A DNA stretch of 64,000 bases from Plasmodium brasilianum. Taxonomy: Eukaryota > Apicomplexa > Aconoidasida > Haemosporida > Plasmodiidae. How positions within the stretch are numbered: the first letter of the stretch is position 1; each line of letters begins with the position of its first letter. Below, one piece after another: positions 46,626 to 57,944 of this stretch. Location: the NCBI RefSeq assembly GCF_023973825.1, contig NC_090127.1:2326501-2390500 (forward strand), given 5' to 3'. Under the pieces are notes generated by a model. The model searched no databases and was not told where the DNA came from. It saw only the letters and a list, made by a program, of their open reading frames with translations. Position numbers and translations under genes: made by a program.

Positions 46626-47540
46626 TCACTCGAATTTCTTCACGGCAACAATGACAGGTTCGTTCTGTAATAAGAAATTGTATAAATTGAGCTCGTGTGT
46701 GTATGTGTGCCTATGCATGTTTATGTATAATTACTCATTTGGTTTTAAAAAAAAAAAAAAAAAAAAAAATTTCATGCACAGACGAAAATGTTTACATTCG
46801 TTTTCTCTTCCCTATTCTGCAGATACTCAAATGGGTAAACTTCATTCCCGTTTAACCAACGGGCGATTTTTAAAAAGTGCCTTACCTACAGATTTAAAGG
46901 AAAAAAAAAAAAAAAAAAAAAAAAATGACAATGGTGGGTGAAAGAAATGGTATAAAATAGTGGAGTATGGCATAGTAAATCATGATATGGTGGAATATAA
47001 CAAAAAGGAGTGCATCATAATAAAGCATGGAATGAAAATGCATAAAGCAGGATTGATTCAACTTTCTCGTAAGGAGTAACCCTTCCTTCCTCCTTTCTTT
47101 GCAAAAGTTCTTCACATTTCCCACTCCCCCCCCCTTTTGCAATTTTTTTCCGTTTCATTTTCTCACAACTTTATATTATTATGTGTACTTACATCTCTGA
47201 AATCGCAAATATATTTGAACAAATTCCACATGAGATAAATATAAACAGATACAAATGTCAAAGGGACAAAAAATAAATAAAAAATTTCCACCTTAGAAAA
47301 GTACTTTAATGCACTTATTTTCTCTTCATCTTTTTCTTCTGCATTACAATTTTTTTGGACAATTTCTTTTTTTAAATCATTACTTTTTGATGTTTTCCAT
47401 GTTTTCGATGTTTTCAACGTTTTCGATGTTTTCAACGTTTTCGATGTTTTCAACGTTTTCAACGTTTTGAGTGTTTTAAAGTTCGTAAAAAAAAAGACAC
47501 TGTGTTTTTTAAAAAAATTTGAACAAAAAAATTTAATCAT
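46626..47540 (-). CDS. small membrane protein with mitochondrial-type leader
   Basis: Model: complement(join(46626..46664,46796..46885,47193..47540)), 158 residues. Exon 1 starts MIKFFCSNFFKKHSVFFFTN, basic and aromatic with no acidic residue, followed by seven or so tandem LKTSKT units (47395-47470). One membrane segment follows (IFYLFFVPLTFVSVYIYLMW, about residues 91-110). Donor GAGAT|GTAAGT is near-perfect. Exon 2 after CTGTAG reads VRHFLKIARWLNGNEVYPFE, and exon 3 after TTACAG reads NEPVIVAVKKFE. A single hydrophobic span plus leader suggests an inner-membrane protein, perhaps a respiratory-chain or ATP synthase subunit, but no family is recognised. It ends 145 bp from the convergent 17-exon gene. 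Confidence 0.7.
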
Positions 47541-48027
47541 TTTTAAGGGAGGAGAAGAACGATGTGAGAAAAAAAAAAAAAAAAAAAAAAAATATAAATA
47601 TAAAAAAATAAAAAAAGGTGCCAACATGGGAGAGACAACGTTCAAATGGGAGTTAATATTGACAAACAGAAAAATGGCAGCAAATGTATAAGCAAATACA
47701 TTTATGTACGTATGTACGTATGTACGTATGTACGTATGTACGTATGTACGTGTACATGTATGTATAAACGTATACACCGTAATAACATAAAAGGCACGCC
47801 GCAAAATGCAAAATTGTGGAACTCCCTATTAAGGCATAAACAAATTTTGAAATTTTTTTCTTCTTATCAAGTGATCTGCGCAATGAAAGAGAAAAAAAAA
47901 AAAAAAAAAAATAAGTAAATAAATAATCAAACGAATAATCAAACGAATAATCAAACGAATAATCAAACGAATAATCAAACGAATAATCAAACGAGTAAAT
48001 TATCAAACAGATAATAAGGACGATATA
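47541..48027. other. intergenic region with 12-bp array
   Basis: Upstream of the small membrane protein gene and downstream of the nucleotidyltransferase gene. Contains a poly(A) run (47570-47591), a GTATGTAC array (about 47705-47750), a poly(A) run at about 47892-47911 and about seven copies of AATCAAACGAAT (47920-48000). Confidence 0.6.
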
Positions 48028-49090
48028 TCAATTTCGGAATACGATTGGAAGGTGCACAAATTTTTTCTTTTTTTTCGCTTGCATAAAACTACCTTTAAGA
48101 TCTATTTTTCTGTTGGGTGTGTTATCCTTTGTTTCGTTGCATATCACGTTTAAGCTGTGCCCCTACAAAAAAAAAAAAAAAAAAAATATAAAAAAAAGAG
48201 AAGCAAAATGAAGCAGGGCAAAACAAAACAAACCAAAGTAGAACTTTTACTTAGCACTGCAAAAACAAGCGGCATATAACTAAAAAGGAGCAAAAAATGT
48301 TTATGCACGAGAAAAAAAAAAAAAAAATTAATATCCTTTTTCATACACCCGTTTTCTCATTTACTCATTTGTGAATTAATTTTATGTATTATGTTTATTT
48401 TTTTTTTTTTTTTTCTTTCATTACTTCCTTTAGTTTATTATATGCTGAATGTATCTTTTCAAACATTTTTTTCCACGTGTTTATGCTATAAGCATTTACA
48501 ATTTTTTTCGTTATAGGGCAGTAAATATTCGCAGTCATATCTTTGTTCTCAATTATTTGATTGTTATAAATATCGAGGGTTATTCCGTTTTTACAAATAT
48601 CGTTGGAATAAAACTACATAAGAAAAAAAGGGGAAATAAATCAAAAAAAAGAGATATAATTACTCCATCTTTTGCAAGATATGCTAGCGTTTTTCGTCAT
48701 TCTTTGTTATTTTTTGTCAGTGTTTGTAACTTTTTATCATTTTGATCATTTTTGCCATTTTTATCATTTTTATCATTTTTGTCATTTTTATCATTTTTGT
48801 CATTTTTATCATTTTTGTCATTTTTATCACTTTTGTCATTTTTTGTCATTTTTTGTCATTTTTTGTCATTTTTTGTCTTTTTTCGTTGTTTTTCCATTTG
48901 CTCTATCTTAATTTTTATTTTATTTTATTTTATTTTTTTTTTTGGTACCTCAAAAAACCCATAGAGCAACTTTGAAACATCTTCTTCGTTAATTGGGAAA
49001 TTTTGAAAATTGTTCTTTATCTCCCTGAAGAGGGTAATTAAAGGGTGTCATGAAGGTACATGCATATGTGTAATTATGTAAATGAATATA

Positions 49091-49125
<35 letters not shown>

Positions 49126-49653
49126 TTGCCCCTTCAGTCATTTTTGTTATTCTCTTACTCCGTTTTGGTGTAAAAGGGCATTTGCACATCATCTTGAAGG
49201 AAGAAGTCTGTAAAGAGTATGAACAATTAAAATATATTAAATACGTTTATTTAAAAAAAAAAAAAAAAAAAAAAGGACATACTTCCTTGCTTACATTCAC
49301 TGTTGATTTCAAAAGACGCAGCGTTTACTCTTTCTATTGATCTATTTGAGAAAAATAAATAAATAAAAAATAATAGTATACATAAATATAAGTCCAAGTG
49401 GATTAGTAGAACATGGATGCATATAAAGGAACGGGATTTTCATCTCATTAAAATGAAAAAAAAAAGTGGTTACACAAAACTTTCCTGCCTACTTATACAA
49501 AGGTAATAAAGGCACCGCTAAATTTTGAAAAAAGAAATAGGTTAATAAAAATAAAGCATACGAACTGAATGTACCTTGGGACCTTTTAAAAAAAAAAAAA
49601 AAAAATTAAAAAATAAAAGTGTGCTTAAATATACTTGTAAAACTGATGTAAGG

Positions 49654-49692
<39 letters not shown>

Positions 49693-51074
49693 GCAAAAGA
49701 AAAAAAGAAATTAAATACATATAATGCATATGTATGCACATATGTATAACATATAGCTACTTTTTTTTTACCGACATTACCTGTTGTTTATATTTTTTTG
49801 CTTTGCCCAGTATTTTATTATTCTATTAATAATGGTTATTCGTTCATCAATATTACAAATTGATGAAACAAATTTTGTGTTTACTATTGCTACTGTGTTG
49901 TTTATACTAATATCACATATATTATTTTCTCCTTTATATATTTTAGCTATAGGAACGGATGCCTTAATAATATTAACTGTTAAAGAAGGGTATATTAAAT
50001 TAATTGCACTTTTTATTACTTTTAATATGTACAAATATGAATTTTTGTCTTCGCAATTTTCCACAACTATGCAACAGTCAATGTCTGAGTTTCTTATCCT
50101 TTAAAAATGGGAGAAGCATAAATAAACGTATGTGTGTACGCACACGAGCATGTGAGTATGCATAGGAAAAATGGTTACATAAAAACGCACACACGAACAA
50201 ATGATCAAACAAATGGGCGAACAAAAGTGTAAACAAAGGTGCGAACAAAAGTATATTCAAACGTATGAACAAAAGTGTATTCAAACGTATGAACAAAAGT
50301 ATATTCAAACGTATGAACAAAAGTATATTCAAACGTATGAACACATGACTTGTTAAGGTAAGAATAACTTGTTCTTCCTTAATTTAGGCCCAGCTAGCCA
50401 AAATTATCAATTTTTTTTTTTTTTCTTTTTCTACAATTTCGTGACTTCTTAATTTTACAATTTCTCAAAATTTCAGTTAATGGTTACCATATATTATTCT
50501 CACACGATCCAACGAAATAAATTTTGCCCTTCAAATTTGGCATGATTGCACTTCTTAATAAAAAATAAATTTCTTCCTTTTTTTGATTAATAAAGCAATT
50601 TTCTGTTAACTTTTTATGAATATCTAAAATTTCTTTTTTCAAATTTCCTTGATTTAAAAAATCATTCGTTAAGTGAATTTTGTTAGTTTTTTTATATTTG
50701 GCTGACATAGAGTCCTCAAAAGATGAAAAATCTCTACTGCATATGTAACAACTATTCGGTTTTTTCTGTTTAAGAATTAGACTTCTAATGCCTTTTTTCT
50801 CATAAATTCTTTCAGTGAGCGCTTTCGCTATAGTGAGGCAATACTGTTTATCATTTAATTTTATTATCTTGCTCTTTTCATAAACAGCAACGTTTTTATT
50901 TGTACTATCATTTCTTTTGAATTGGTTATAATAATAAGTGTTACTATCTATTCTTTTTAATAAGAAATGGAATAAGCATTTCTTTTTCTCTTGTTTTTGA
51001 ATAAAATTGCTTTTTATGCAACATGGTGTTCTTAAACATACATTAAAGTGCCTACCTCTAAGAAGGCCTTCCAT
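48028..51074 (-). CDS. non-canonical poly(A) polymerase / terminal uridylyltransferase
   Basis: Adds nucleotides to RNA 3' ends. Model: complement(join(48028..48162,48425..48613,48949..49024,49159..49207,49295..49341,49493..49582,49781..50098,50488..51074)), 496 residues. Family motifs run in order: FVGSCENNIW (about 187-196), the two-Asp catalytic motif NSDID (D201, D203), the third Asp in NICDISINN (D258), YWAKQKNINNR then GTFSSYALFLLTYFFFQ (nucleotide recognition, about 305-321), and LLYGFFE (383-389) with NGITLDIYN in the PAP-associated region. Exon junctions fall inside these motifs and restore them. Exon 8 after TTGTAG adds a basic tail ending KFVHLPIVFRN. The N-terminus MEGLLRGRHFNVCLRTPCCI is Arg-rich and leader-like, so mitochondrial targeting is possible. 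The base added (A or U) cannot be read here. Intron 1 has a 24-bp array (50220-50340). Confidence 0.85.
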
Positions 51075-52406
51075 TTTTGTTCAACAAGACCCTATTTTGT
51101 GTTTCCCTCATTGTTGTATCTAGCATGTCGTGGCGAGTGTATATATATACACAGTATATGCACAACACAACCTATTTACAATACAACGTATGTACAGTAC
51201 AATGTATGCACGTAATACACACGTTGCGAATTTACTAAAACGCATTTAATTATTTTCCACTTTCCAAAACTTACGACGTTCTACGTTTTCAAATATATAT
51301 TTATATAGACTGAATTATGAATGATGAAGAAACATTTTTTTTTTTTTTTTTTTCTTTTTTAGCATAAATTTGTTTATTGCTATTCTATGTTATATATCCT
51401 TATAATTGTATATACGTAACTGTTCAATATTTTTTTCTCCATAATAAAATGGAAACAATAATGTTGAAACTAATTCAAACGCATTTAATTCAAATGTAGA
51501 AATTTTGAAGTGTATAAATATAGATTATAACCCACGAAAATTAAGATTAACAAAAACAAACCAACGACGTTAAACAGATAAAGCATAACATTAAAAAAAA
51601 AAAAAAAAAAAAAAAATTATGAACAGGGCATATTTTAACATTCTTCGATTTACCCTGTATATGTACAGAAAAAAAAAAAAAAAATATACCTGCAATAAGA
51701 AAAGAAGGAAGATATAAAAAGGAAAAGAAAAATGAGAAGTTCAACTGCCCAATAACTATTACAATAAGTGTCCCAGTAATCTATTCTTAAAGAACTTATC
51801 TCAAAAAGAAACTAAAACTACGAAGTGCTTGCAATTTTAACACATGCTCCAAGTGCCAGCTTTACTTTGTGTTTATATGTTCTTTACTTATGTCATATAA
51901 GAAATACCGTACGTGCGAATTGTACCATTAACAATTGTGAGTGTAAATAAAATACTTAAAAAACAAAAATTGATTTTTATCATTTCTCCTTTGAAATGAT
52001 TTTTTACGTAAGGCTTAATATATTTTTTTATCAACATGGATTTTGCTTAAAGAAAATATTTGTATTTTTTCAAAGGAAAAAGGGAAAAAAAAAGAAAAAT
52101 TAATTATAACGAAATGGAAACATTTCTTAATGCTGGTAACAAAATCGCGGGGATTTTGCAAAACAAAAAATGTGTATATATACATATATTATGTATATGT
52201 GCAGGACAAATATTCGCAGGTACATGACATTTAAGAAATAATAAAATTACGGTGGAACAGTGACAAGTGTAAATAGCACATGTATTACTAAACATAAAAA
52301 TATTAGAGAGTTGTTAAAAAAGGGAAGCATTATGTGTTCAATTAGAAGAAATTATGGGCATATTTGGGAAATCCATTTTGTCTTAAAGTACTGTATATAT
52401 GTATGT
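51075..52406. other. intergenic region between two minus-strand genes
   Basis: Upstream of the nucleotidyltransferase gene and 3' of EF-G. A/T-rich with poly(A)/poly(T) runs (about 51334-51350, 51592-51615). A short plus-strand ORF at 52114 (METFLNAGNKIAGILQNKK) looks protein-like, but I could not complete a gene. Confidence 0.45.
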
Positions 52407-54829
52407 TTATTTTTGGTTCTTTAGCTTTAATATTTCATCCAAATCATTTTTACTGACTTGTTCATATCTAGCAAATTCCATTGTGTAAGTACCTTGGCCT
52501 TGTGTTATTGCTCGAATTTCATTTATATAATTAAACATGTGTTTTAAAGGAATATCTGCATATATATAAACAGTATTAATGTTGTTAATAATGTTCGTTA
52601 CTAATCCTTTTCTTTTAGTTATGCTTGTTAAAATATTACTCTGATGTTCATAATTTGATATAATTTCTACGAGCATAATTGGCTCCAAGAGTACAGGGCA
52701 AAAATTATTATAATTTTCTTTGATTAAATTTATTGTAGCTTTTTTAAAAGCTAAATCATTACTATCAACTTCATGAATTTTTCCTCCAATTAATCTCATT
52801 TTCATATTAATAATTTCTGAACTGTTCAGGTAACCCTTTTCAATTTGTTCTTTAAAAGCTTTTTCAATTGAGAGGATAAAATTTTTTGGTAAATCATTAC
52901 CGATTACTTCATTCACAAATATACAATGTGTAGTATCATTATAATTATCTGAAACTGTTTCAAAAATCGCATGTACGTGTGCATATAATCCTGCACCCCC
53001 TTTCTGTTTTTTGTAAGTATATGAACATTCATATGGTTTTGTGATCGTTTCTTTAAAATTAATTTTTGGATTTTTTAAATTGACATTAATATTAAATTCT
53101 CTTTTTAATCTCTCTTTGTAAATTTCTAATTGTAATTCACCAATACCTTCAAAAATTATTTCCTTTGTTTGTTCATCTGTTTTTACATAAAATGTTGGGT
53201 CTTCCTTCGTGAATTTACTCAATGCTTTTGTTAATTTTAATACATCTCCTTTTTTTAAAATTTCGACTGCAACAGATATAACAGGTTTAGGTACATAAAT
53301 ATTTAACAAGTGAAAATTTGAATATATTCCATTGGTATAAGTTGTTCCTGTTTTACCACTTAGTCCATTTATAGCAACAATATCACCAGCGTGTGCTTCA
53401 TTAATTTCTTGTGCTGTATTTGAATGCATTTTCATAATTTTTTTTATCGACTCTTTTTTATTTGTTATCATATTAGTTATCAGTTCTTTCTTTTTAATTT
53501 TCCCTTGATATAAACGAAAGTAACTCATTTGTCCATGCATAGAATCTTCTTGTATTTTAAATAAAAAACCTACCATAGGTAAAGTGCTGTCGCATGATAA
53601 CTGAACTTTTTTTTTTTTTTTTTTTTTTTCTCAAAATTTCCATCAAACGTTTCGGTCGTAAATTCGTTACCTTTGTCTTCTTTTGTGTGCTCTTCTGACC
53701 ACCCTTGCATCTTTTCCAGGTAATCAAAACTGCCGTTATTGCTATCATTGCTATCGTTGATGCCATTCCTTCCGTTCCTCTCACTATTAGCGTCCTCATA
53801 TATGTAACCACAGTTACTTATCTCCCTTGGTGAAGGTAAAAAGTTGCACACATAATTTAATAAAATTTGAATGCCCACATTATTTTTCGCACTACCTAGA
53901 CAAATGGGAGTTATTTTATTTTTTATTGTGCATCTACGAAGAGCATCATAAACGTCCTCCTTTCTAATATCATTTATATCATTGTTCAAGTAGACATCTG
54001 CAAATTCGTCATCCCTATCAGCTAATTTTTCAAAAATTCGATTTCTCAATAAATCTCTTATATGTATAGAAAACGATGGGTCATGCTTTAACAACTCTTC
54101 ATCATCCTTTACCTCTTGAATTAATACCCCATTTTTTCCTTTAAATAAATAACCCTTTTTATGAACTAAGTCATATACTCCTTTAAATTTTTGTTCAATT
54201 CCAATGGGCATTTGTAATAAAACAGTATTCAAATTTAATTTTTTTTCAATTGTACTTAATGTTCTCTCAACGTTTGCTCCATCTCTATCCAATTTATTTA
54301 TAAATAAAATTCTTGGAATGAAATACCTATCCATTTGTCTATTTACTGTTAATGTTTGACTTTGCACACCTGACACACCACAAATAACTAAAATACCTGC
54401 ATCCAATACTCTTAGGGACCTTTCTACTTCAATAGTGAAATCTACATGACCTGGTGTGTCAATTATATTAATTGTAAATTTCTTATTATTTACATCCCAG
54501 TTACAATTCGTTGCTGCTGATTGTATTGTAATTCCTTTTTCTCTTTCTAAATCCATCGAGTCCATCGTTGCTCCTACTCCATCACTTCCTCGAACTTCAT
54601 GTATACTTTTTATTTTACCAGTATAATATAAAATTCTTTCTGTTAATGTAGTTTTTCCTGCATCAATATGTGCACTTATTCCAATATTTCTCAAATTTTC
54701 TACACAATCTGATGAAAATTTGCATGAACTGTTCAGAAAAAAAAAAAAAAAATTCTGATTTTTGTGCAACATTTTGGCTAGCTCGCAAGCATTTTTTTTT
54801 TTTAAAATTATTGACCTAAAACCCATCAT
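52407..54829 (-). CDS. elongation factor G, organellar, frameshifted in a poly(A) run
   Basis: GTPase driving ribosomal translocation in an organelle. The first frame (from 54829) has a leader, then GISAHIDAGKTT (G1, about 50-61), GITIQSAATN (G2), DTPGHVDF (G3), NKLDRDGA (G4) and GSAKNNVG (G5). The second frame continues from VQLSCDSTLPMVGFLFKIQE through domains II-V (GGAGLYAHVHAIFE, GLVTNI, QGQGTYTMEFARYE) to the stop at 52407. They meet at 23 consecutive T on the plus strand (53607-53629), coding poly-Lys; one more A on the coding strand joins them, giving about 805 residues. The run sits in a low-complexity insertion between the GTPase domain and domain II. From memory, this chromosomal neighbourhood in P. 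falciparum holds the mitochondrial EF-G, the other EF-G being apicoplast. Confidence 0.88.
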
Positions 54830-55878
54830 TGTGATTAAGAAAATCTTTGTGAAAATTTAATCCAACCGTAAATGTTAATCTGCATTGTGCGGCATTAAGA
54901 AGCATTCGAACGTTTGAATATTTGAGTACGTTAATATTTGAGTATGTTAATATTTGATTAAGCGAATAACTGAATATTTGAACATTCGACTATTTGAATG
55001 CATCAACATTTTAAGCAATACGAAATACGAAGCTGTAAAAAGGAAAAGAAAGGAGTGTTTGGGGGCGCAAGATGTTGTTATATATCCACAAAAAAAAAAA
55101 AAATTGCAGATATTGCAGATATACTAATGGTCGGAAAATATACAAAAATGTGTTTGTTTGTATTTGTAAATACTCGTACGCTCTTGTGCATGCACTTATG
55201 TATGTATATGTGTGAAGGGGCAATAAAATGAGGAGAAAAAAAAAAAATTAAAACAAAAAAAAATGGAAATAGAAATGGAAGTAGAAAGAGATACGTTACG
55301 GGTACAAACAGTGATATCATATGAACATGGATGTGGAATAATAAACAAAATAAAGCAAAACTGAACTATGCGAAACGAAAAGATGAATAGTCGGAGGGAA
55401 AAAATAAAAAATAAATAAAATAAAAAAAAAACATATAAACATATAAATAAATGACTAAATAAATGACTAAATAAATGACTAAATAAATGATTAAATGAAT
55501 GACTAAATAAGTGACTAAATAAATGACTAAATAAATGATTAAATGAATGACTAAATAAATGACTAAATAAATGACAAAATAAATGACCAAATAAATGACT
55601 AAATAAATGACTAAATTAATAATTAAACGGAATGAAATAAAATACGAACGAAATAATTCTGAATGAACAAAAAGTGAAGTAAAATAAATGTACAGCTCGC
55701 TTAACGTAATTTACGAAGAATGTCAGCTAATGGATAAACACACAAATCAAATTATGAAAGAATTTAATTTTTTTTAAATTGGTAATAACAATTTGGAATA
55801 TTACAAACATCTCAGTTCATTATAAAATAAAAAACATTAACTTCATCATTTTGGAAATTTTTGGAAATATAGATAGCT
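54830..55878. promoter_or_regulatory. divergent region between EF-G and OST4
   Basis: Upstream regions for EF-G (minus) and the OST4 microgene (plus). Contains AATATTTGA/GTTAATATTTG repeats near 54910-54975, a poly(A) run near 55090-55102, the 12-bp array at 55445-55625, and a 29-codon plus-strand ORF at 55688-55777 that could be an upstream ORF. Confidence 0.5.
55445..55625. repeat. 12-bp tandem array ACTAAATAAATG
   Basis: About fourteen copies with variants ATTAAATGAATG and ACAAAATAAATG recurring in a higher-order pattern. Confidence 0.9.
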
Positions 55879-56317
55879 ATGGATTATGAGCTGTATTTAT
55901 TTTCAAACATTTTAGGTAGTTAATCTGTTACGCAGAAGTTAATCAAGCAAATTTTTGTTTCACATGTTTGTATATATATGTATTATATGTATACATATGT
56001 ATTATATGTATATATATGTATTATATGTATACATCTGTATTATATGTATATATATGTATTATATGCATTATATATATTTATATGTATTATTTGTATTTAT
56101 TCTTTCACTCGTTTACTTTTGTATTGGACTCCTTACTTGTTTAGCCACTTCCCTACTTAAGCTATTTTTTTAAGAAGAATAAAAACCGTCCGTCCAACTC
56201 TTATATGAAACCTATTTTTTTTCCAATTTTTTTTTTTTTTACCTTATAGGCATATTTATTGTAATTTTAATATTCATTTTTCATTACCTATTTTCCGACG
56301 TAGAAGAAATGACATAA
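55879..56317 (+). CDS. OST4: OST4-like oligosaccharyltransferase subunit (34 residues)
   Basis: Model: join(55879..55915,56250..56317). Exon 1 encodes MDYELYLFSNIL and the first base of Gly13; donor G|GTAGTT, acceptor CCTTATAG after a 15-base poly(T). Exon 2 completes GIFIVILIFIFHYLFSDVEE then MT and TAA. The layout matches OST4, a single-span ER subunit of oligosaccharyltransferase: an N-terminal tail with a Leu..Phe.Asn.Leu-Gly pattern, one membrane helix, then His-Tyr and a short charged tail (human: L..F.NMLG, then YHY). The length is also right (OST4 is 36-37 residues in yeast and human). OST4 stabilises the STT3 catalytic subunit in N-glycosylation. Too short for ordinary gene finding. 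The match is by eye; convergent short membrane helices are the main alternative. Confidence 0.75.
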
Positions 56318-56435
56318 CGGTGTTCTCATATCAGTTCGTATGATTACAGTTGTTATATGTGTGATATCAAACCATCTGAGCTATTTTCTTAAAATTTATT
56401 CAAAGCTATTCATGCAGTACCAACAGTACATATAG

Positions 56436-56471
<36 letters not shown>

Positions 56472-56624
56472 CACCGTTACCACTTTATGTTGTTTGTTTG
56501 CCTATGAACAGATAATAGTTTATGGTAAGGGTTGTATAGCTCGTAGTAATTAAAGAATATACTATGAAGCAACTGTAGTACCCGTTAACCAATTATACAA
56601 ATTTTGTGAACGCTTTTTAAGTTT

Positions 56625-56645
56625 TATTATTATTATTATTATTAT

Positions 56646-56726
<81 letters not shown>
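56625..56726. repeat. (ATT)n microsatellite followed by 79-base poly(T)
   Basis: About eight ATT units lead directly into an uninterrupted run of T from 56648 to 56726. It ends 30 bases before the ATG of the FAM32A-like gene. Confidence 0.95.
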
Positions 56727-56728
<2 letters not shown>

Positions 56729-56756
56729 CCCCTTGTTCTGTTTTTTCAATAGAAAC

Positions 56757-57254
56757 ATGAAAGACAGCGAATTTGTTGGAGGCAGGTTAAAATTAAGAGA
56801 GGTAAAAATTAAGAAGAGCAAGAAAAGTAAAAAGAATAATAGGAAAGAAAAATATAGGAGTGAAGAGAAGGAAAATGTTGTGCGCTATAATGAAGAGAGA
56901 TATGATGATAAGAAGCAAAGAAATGTTCACACAACTAATGAACATGATTACGCAAATGACTATGCATATGATGATACAAATGAGGATATATATGATGGTT
57001 TTAACAAAGGAGTAAAAAAAGGGGAGACGAAAGAAAATACTGAGTCAGCGAATGTAGAAGAAAAACTGAATGAAATACTACAACTAAATTTAACGGAATC
57101 GGAAAAAGCATACCAGTTAGTTCTAAAAAAAAGAGAAAAACAAAGAATAGAAAATATTTTAAAAGTAAGCTATCGAGAACGCTTACAAAAGTTTAACGAT
57201 AACTTAGCATCCCTAAGTGAACATTTTGATATACCCAAAGTTGGACCAGGGTAA
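56757..57254 (+). CDS. FAM32A-like nuclear protein
   Basis: 165 residues from ATG 56757, the first Met that gives a family-like N-terminus (FVGGRLKLREVKIKKSKKSK matching the G-x-LKLKG...KKKK start of FAM32A). The C-terminus is diagnostic: ENILKVSYRERLQKFNDNLA followed by SLSEHFDIPKVGPG, close to human ILKKASKTHKQRVEDFN...LTEHYDIPKVSW. Human FAM32A sits in the catalytic spliceosome, where its C-terminus reaches the active site at exon ligation. The middle (residues about 35-110) is a charged Asp/Lys/Glu/Asn insertion longer than in human. The sequence just upstream, TTTTTTCAATAG|AAAC, could be the acceptor of a 5' UTR intron. Confidence 0.82.
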   Translation: MKDSEFVGGRLKLREVKIKKSKKSKKNNRKEKYRSEEKENVVRYNEERYDDKKQRNVHTTNEHDYANDYAYDDTNEDIYDGFNKGVKKGETKENTESANVEEKLNEILQLNLTESEKAYQLVLKKREKQRIENILKVSYRERLQKFNDNLASLSEHFDIPKVGPG

Positions 57255-57902
57255 AGATAAAATTTTACCACAGGGAAAAGGATATACCTTATATATATTT
57301 GTTTTAAAAAAAAAAAAAAAAAAAAAAAAGTATACTAAGATAGAGTAAAATAAGGAGGATAACTTGGAGGGAAAGATCAAAATTTGTAAATATATACCCA
57401 GTGCTTTAGTAGAAAAAACTGAAATAGAGAATTTTTTTTTTTTTTTTTTTTTAGTTTTTTACTTTACTGTATTCTCCCGTGTTGTTAAATAATCCCCACC
57501 AACACAATAGCCTTTTTTTTGTTTTTTCTGTGTAGCAGTTTGATTGTTTAACAGACTTTTTGATTGCGTGCTTGTTTTTATTTTATTTTGTTTTATTTAT
57601 TTTTTTCCTTTCTTAAATTAAAAGACAATAAGAAGTTGCTTTAAAGGTTTTCCTTATTTAAAATGTAAACAGGTGCAAGCACATGAATGTGTGTGTACAT
57701 AAAATGGAATTTAACAAGGTGGTAAAATAAATGAGAAATTTTTAAATAAAGTAAGTTCACATGAAATAACGATGTTGTAGGGGGAAATAAAAGGATGGAC
57801 AAAATTGTTCATTTAAAAATATTTGGAAAAAATATTAAAAAAAATGCTTTAGCGGTAGATAACACGCCACGAACAATAGGTGCAGTGCTTCACGTACGTG
57901 TG

Positions 57903-57944
<42 letters not shown>

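Noticed and set aside
46618..46941. Plus-strand ORF starting MGIHSNFF
   Set aside because: It is antisense to exons 2 and 3 of the minus-strand membrane protein, whose splice sites and phases fit far better.
48395..48424. Stop after a poly-Lys run as the end of the nucleotidyltransferase
   Set aside because: A GTAATG donor just before the poly(A) joins in phase to a protein-like last exon at 48028-48162, which is preferred.
53570..53700. An intron instead of a frameshift in EF-G
   Set aside because: The only nearby donor (G|GTAACG) and the GTTCAG acceptor do not match in phase, and the acceptor is preceded by poly(A) rather than a pyrimidine tract.
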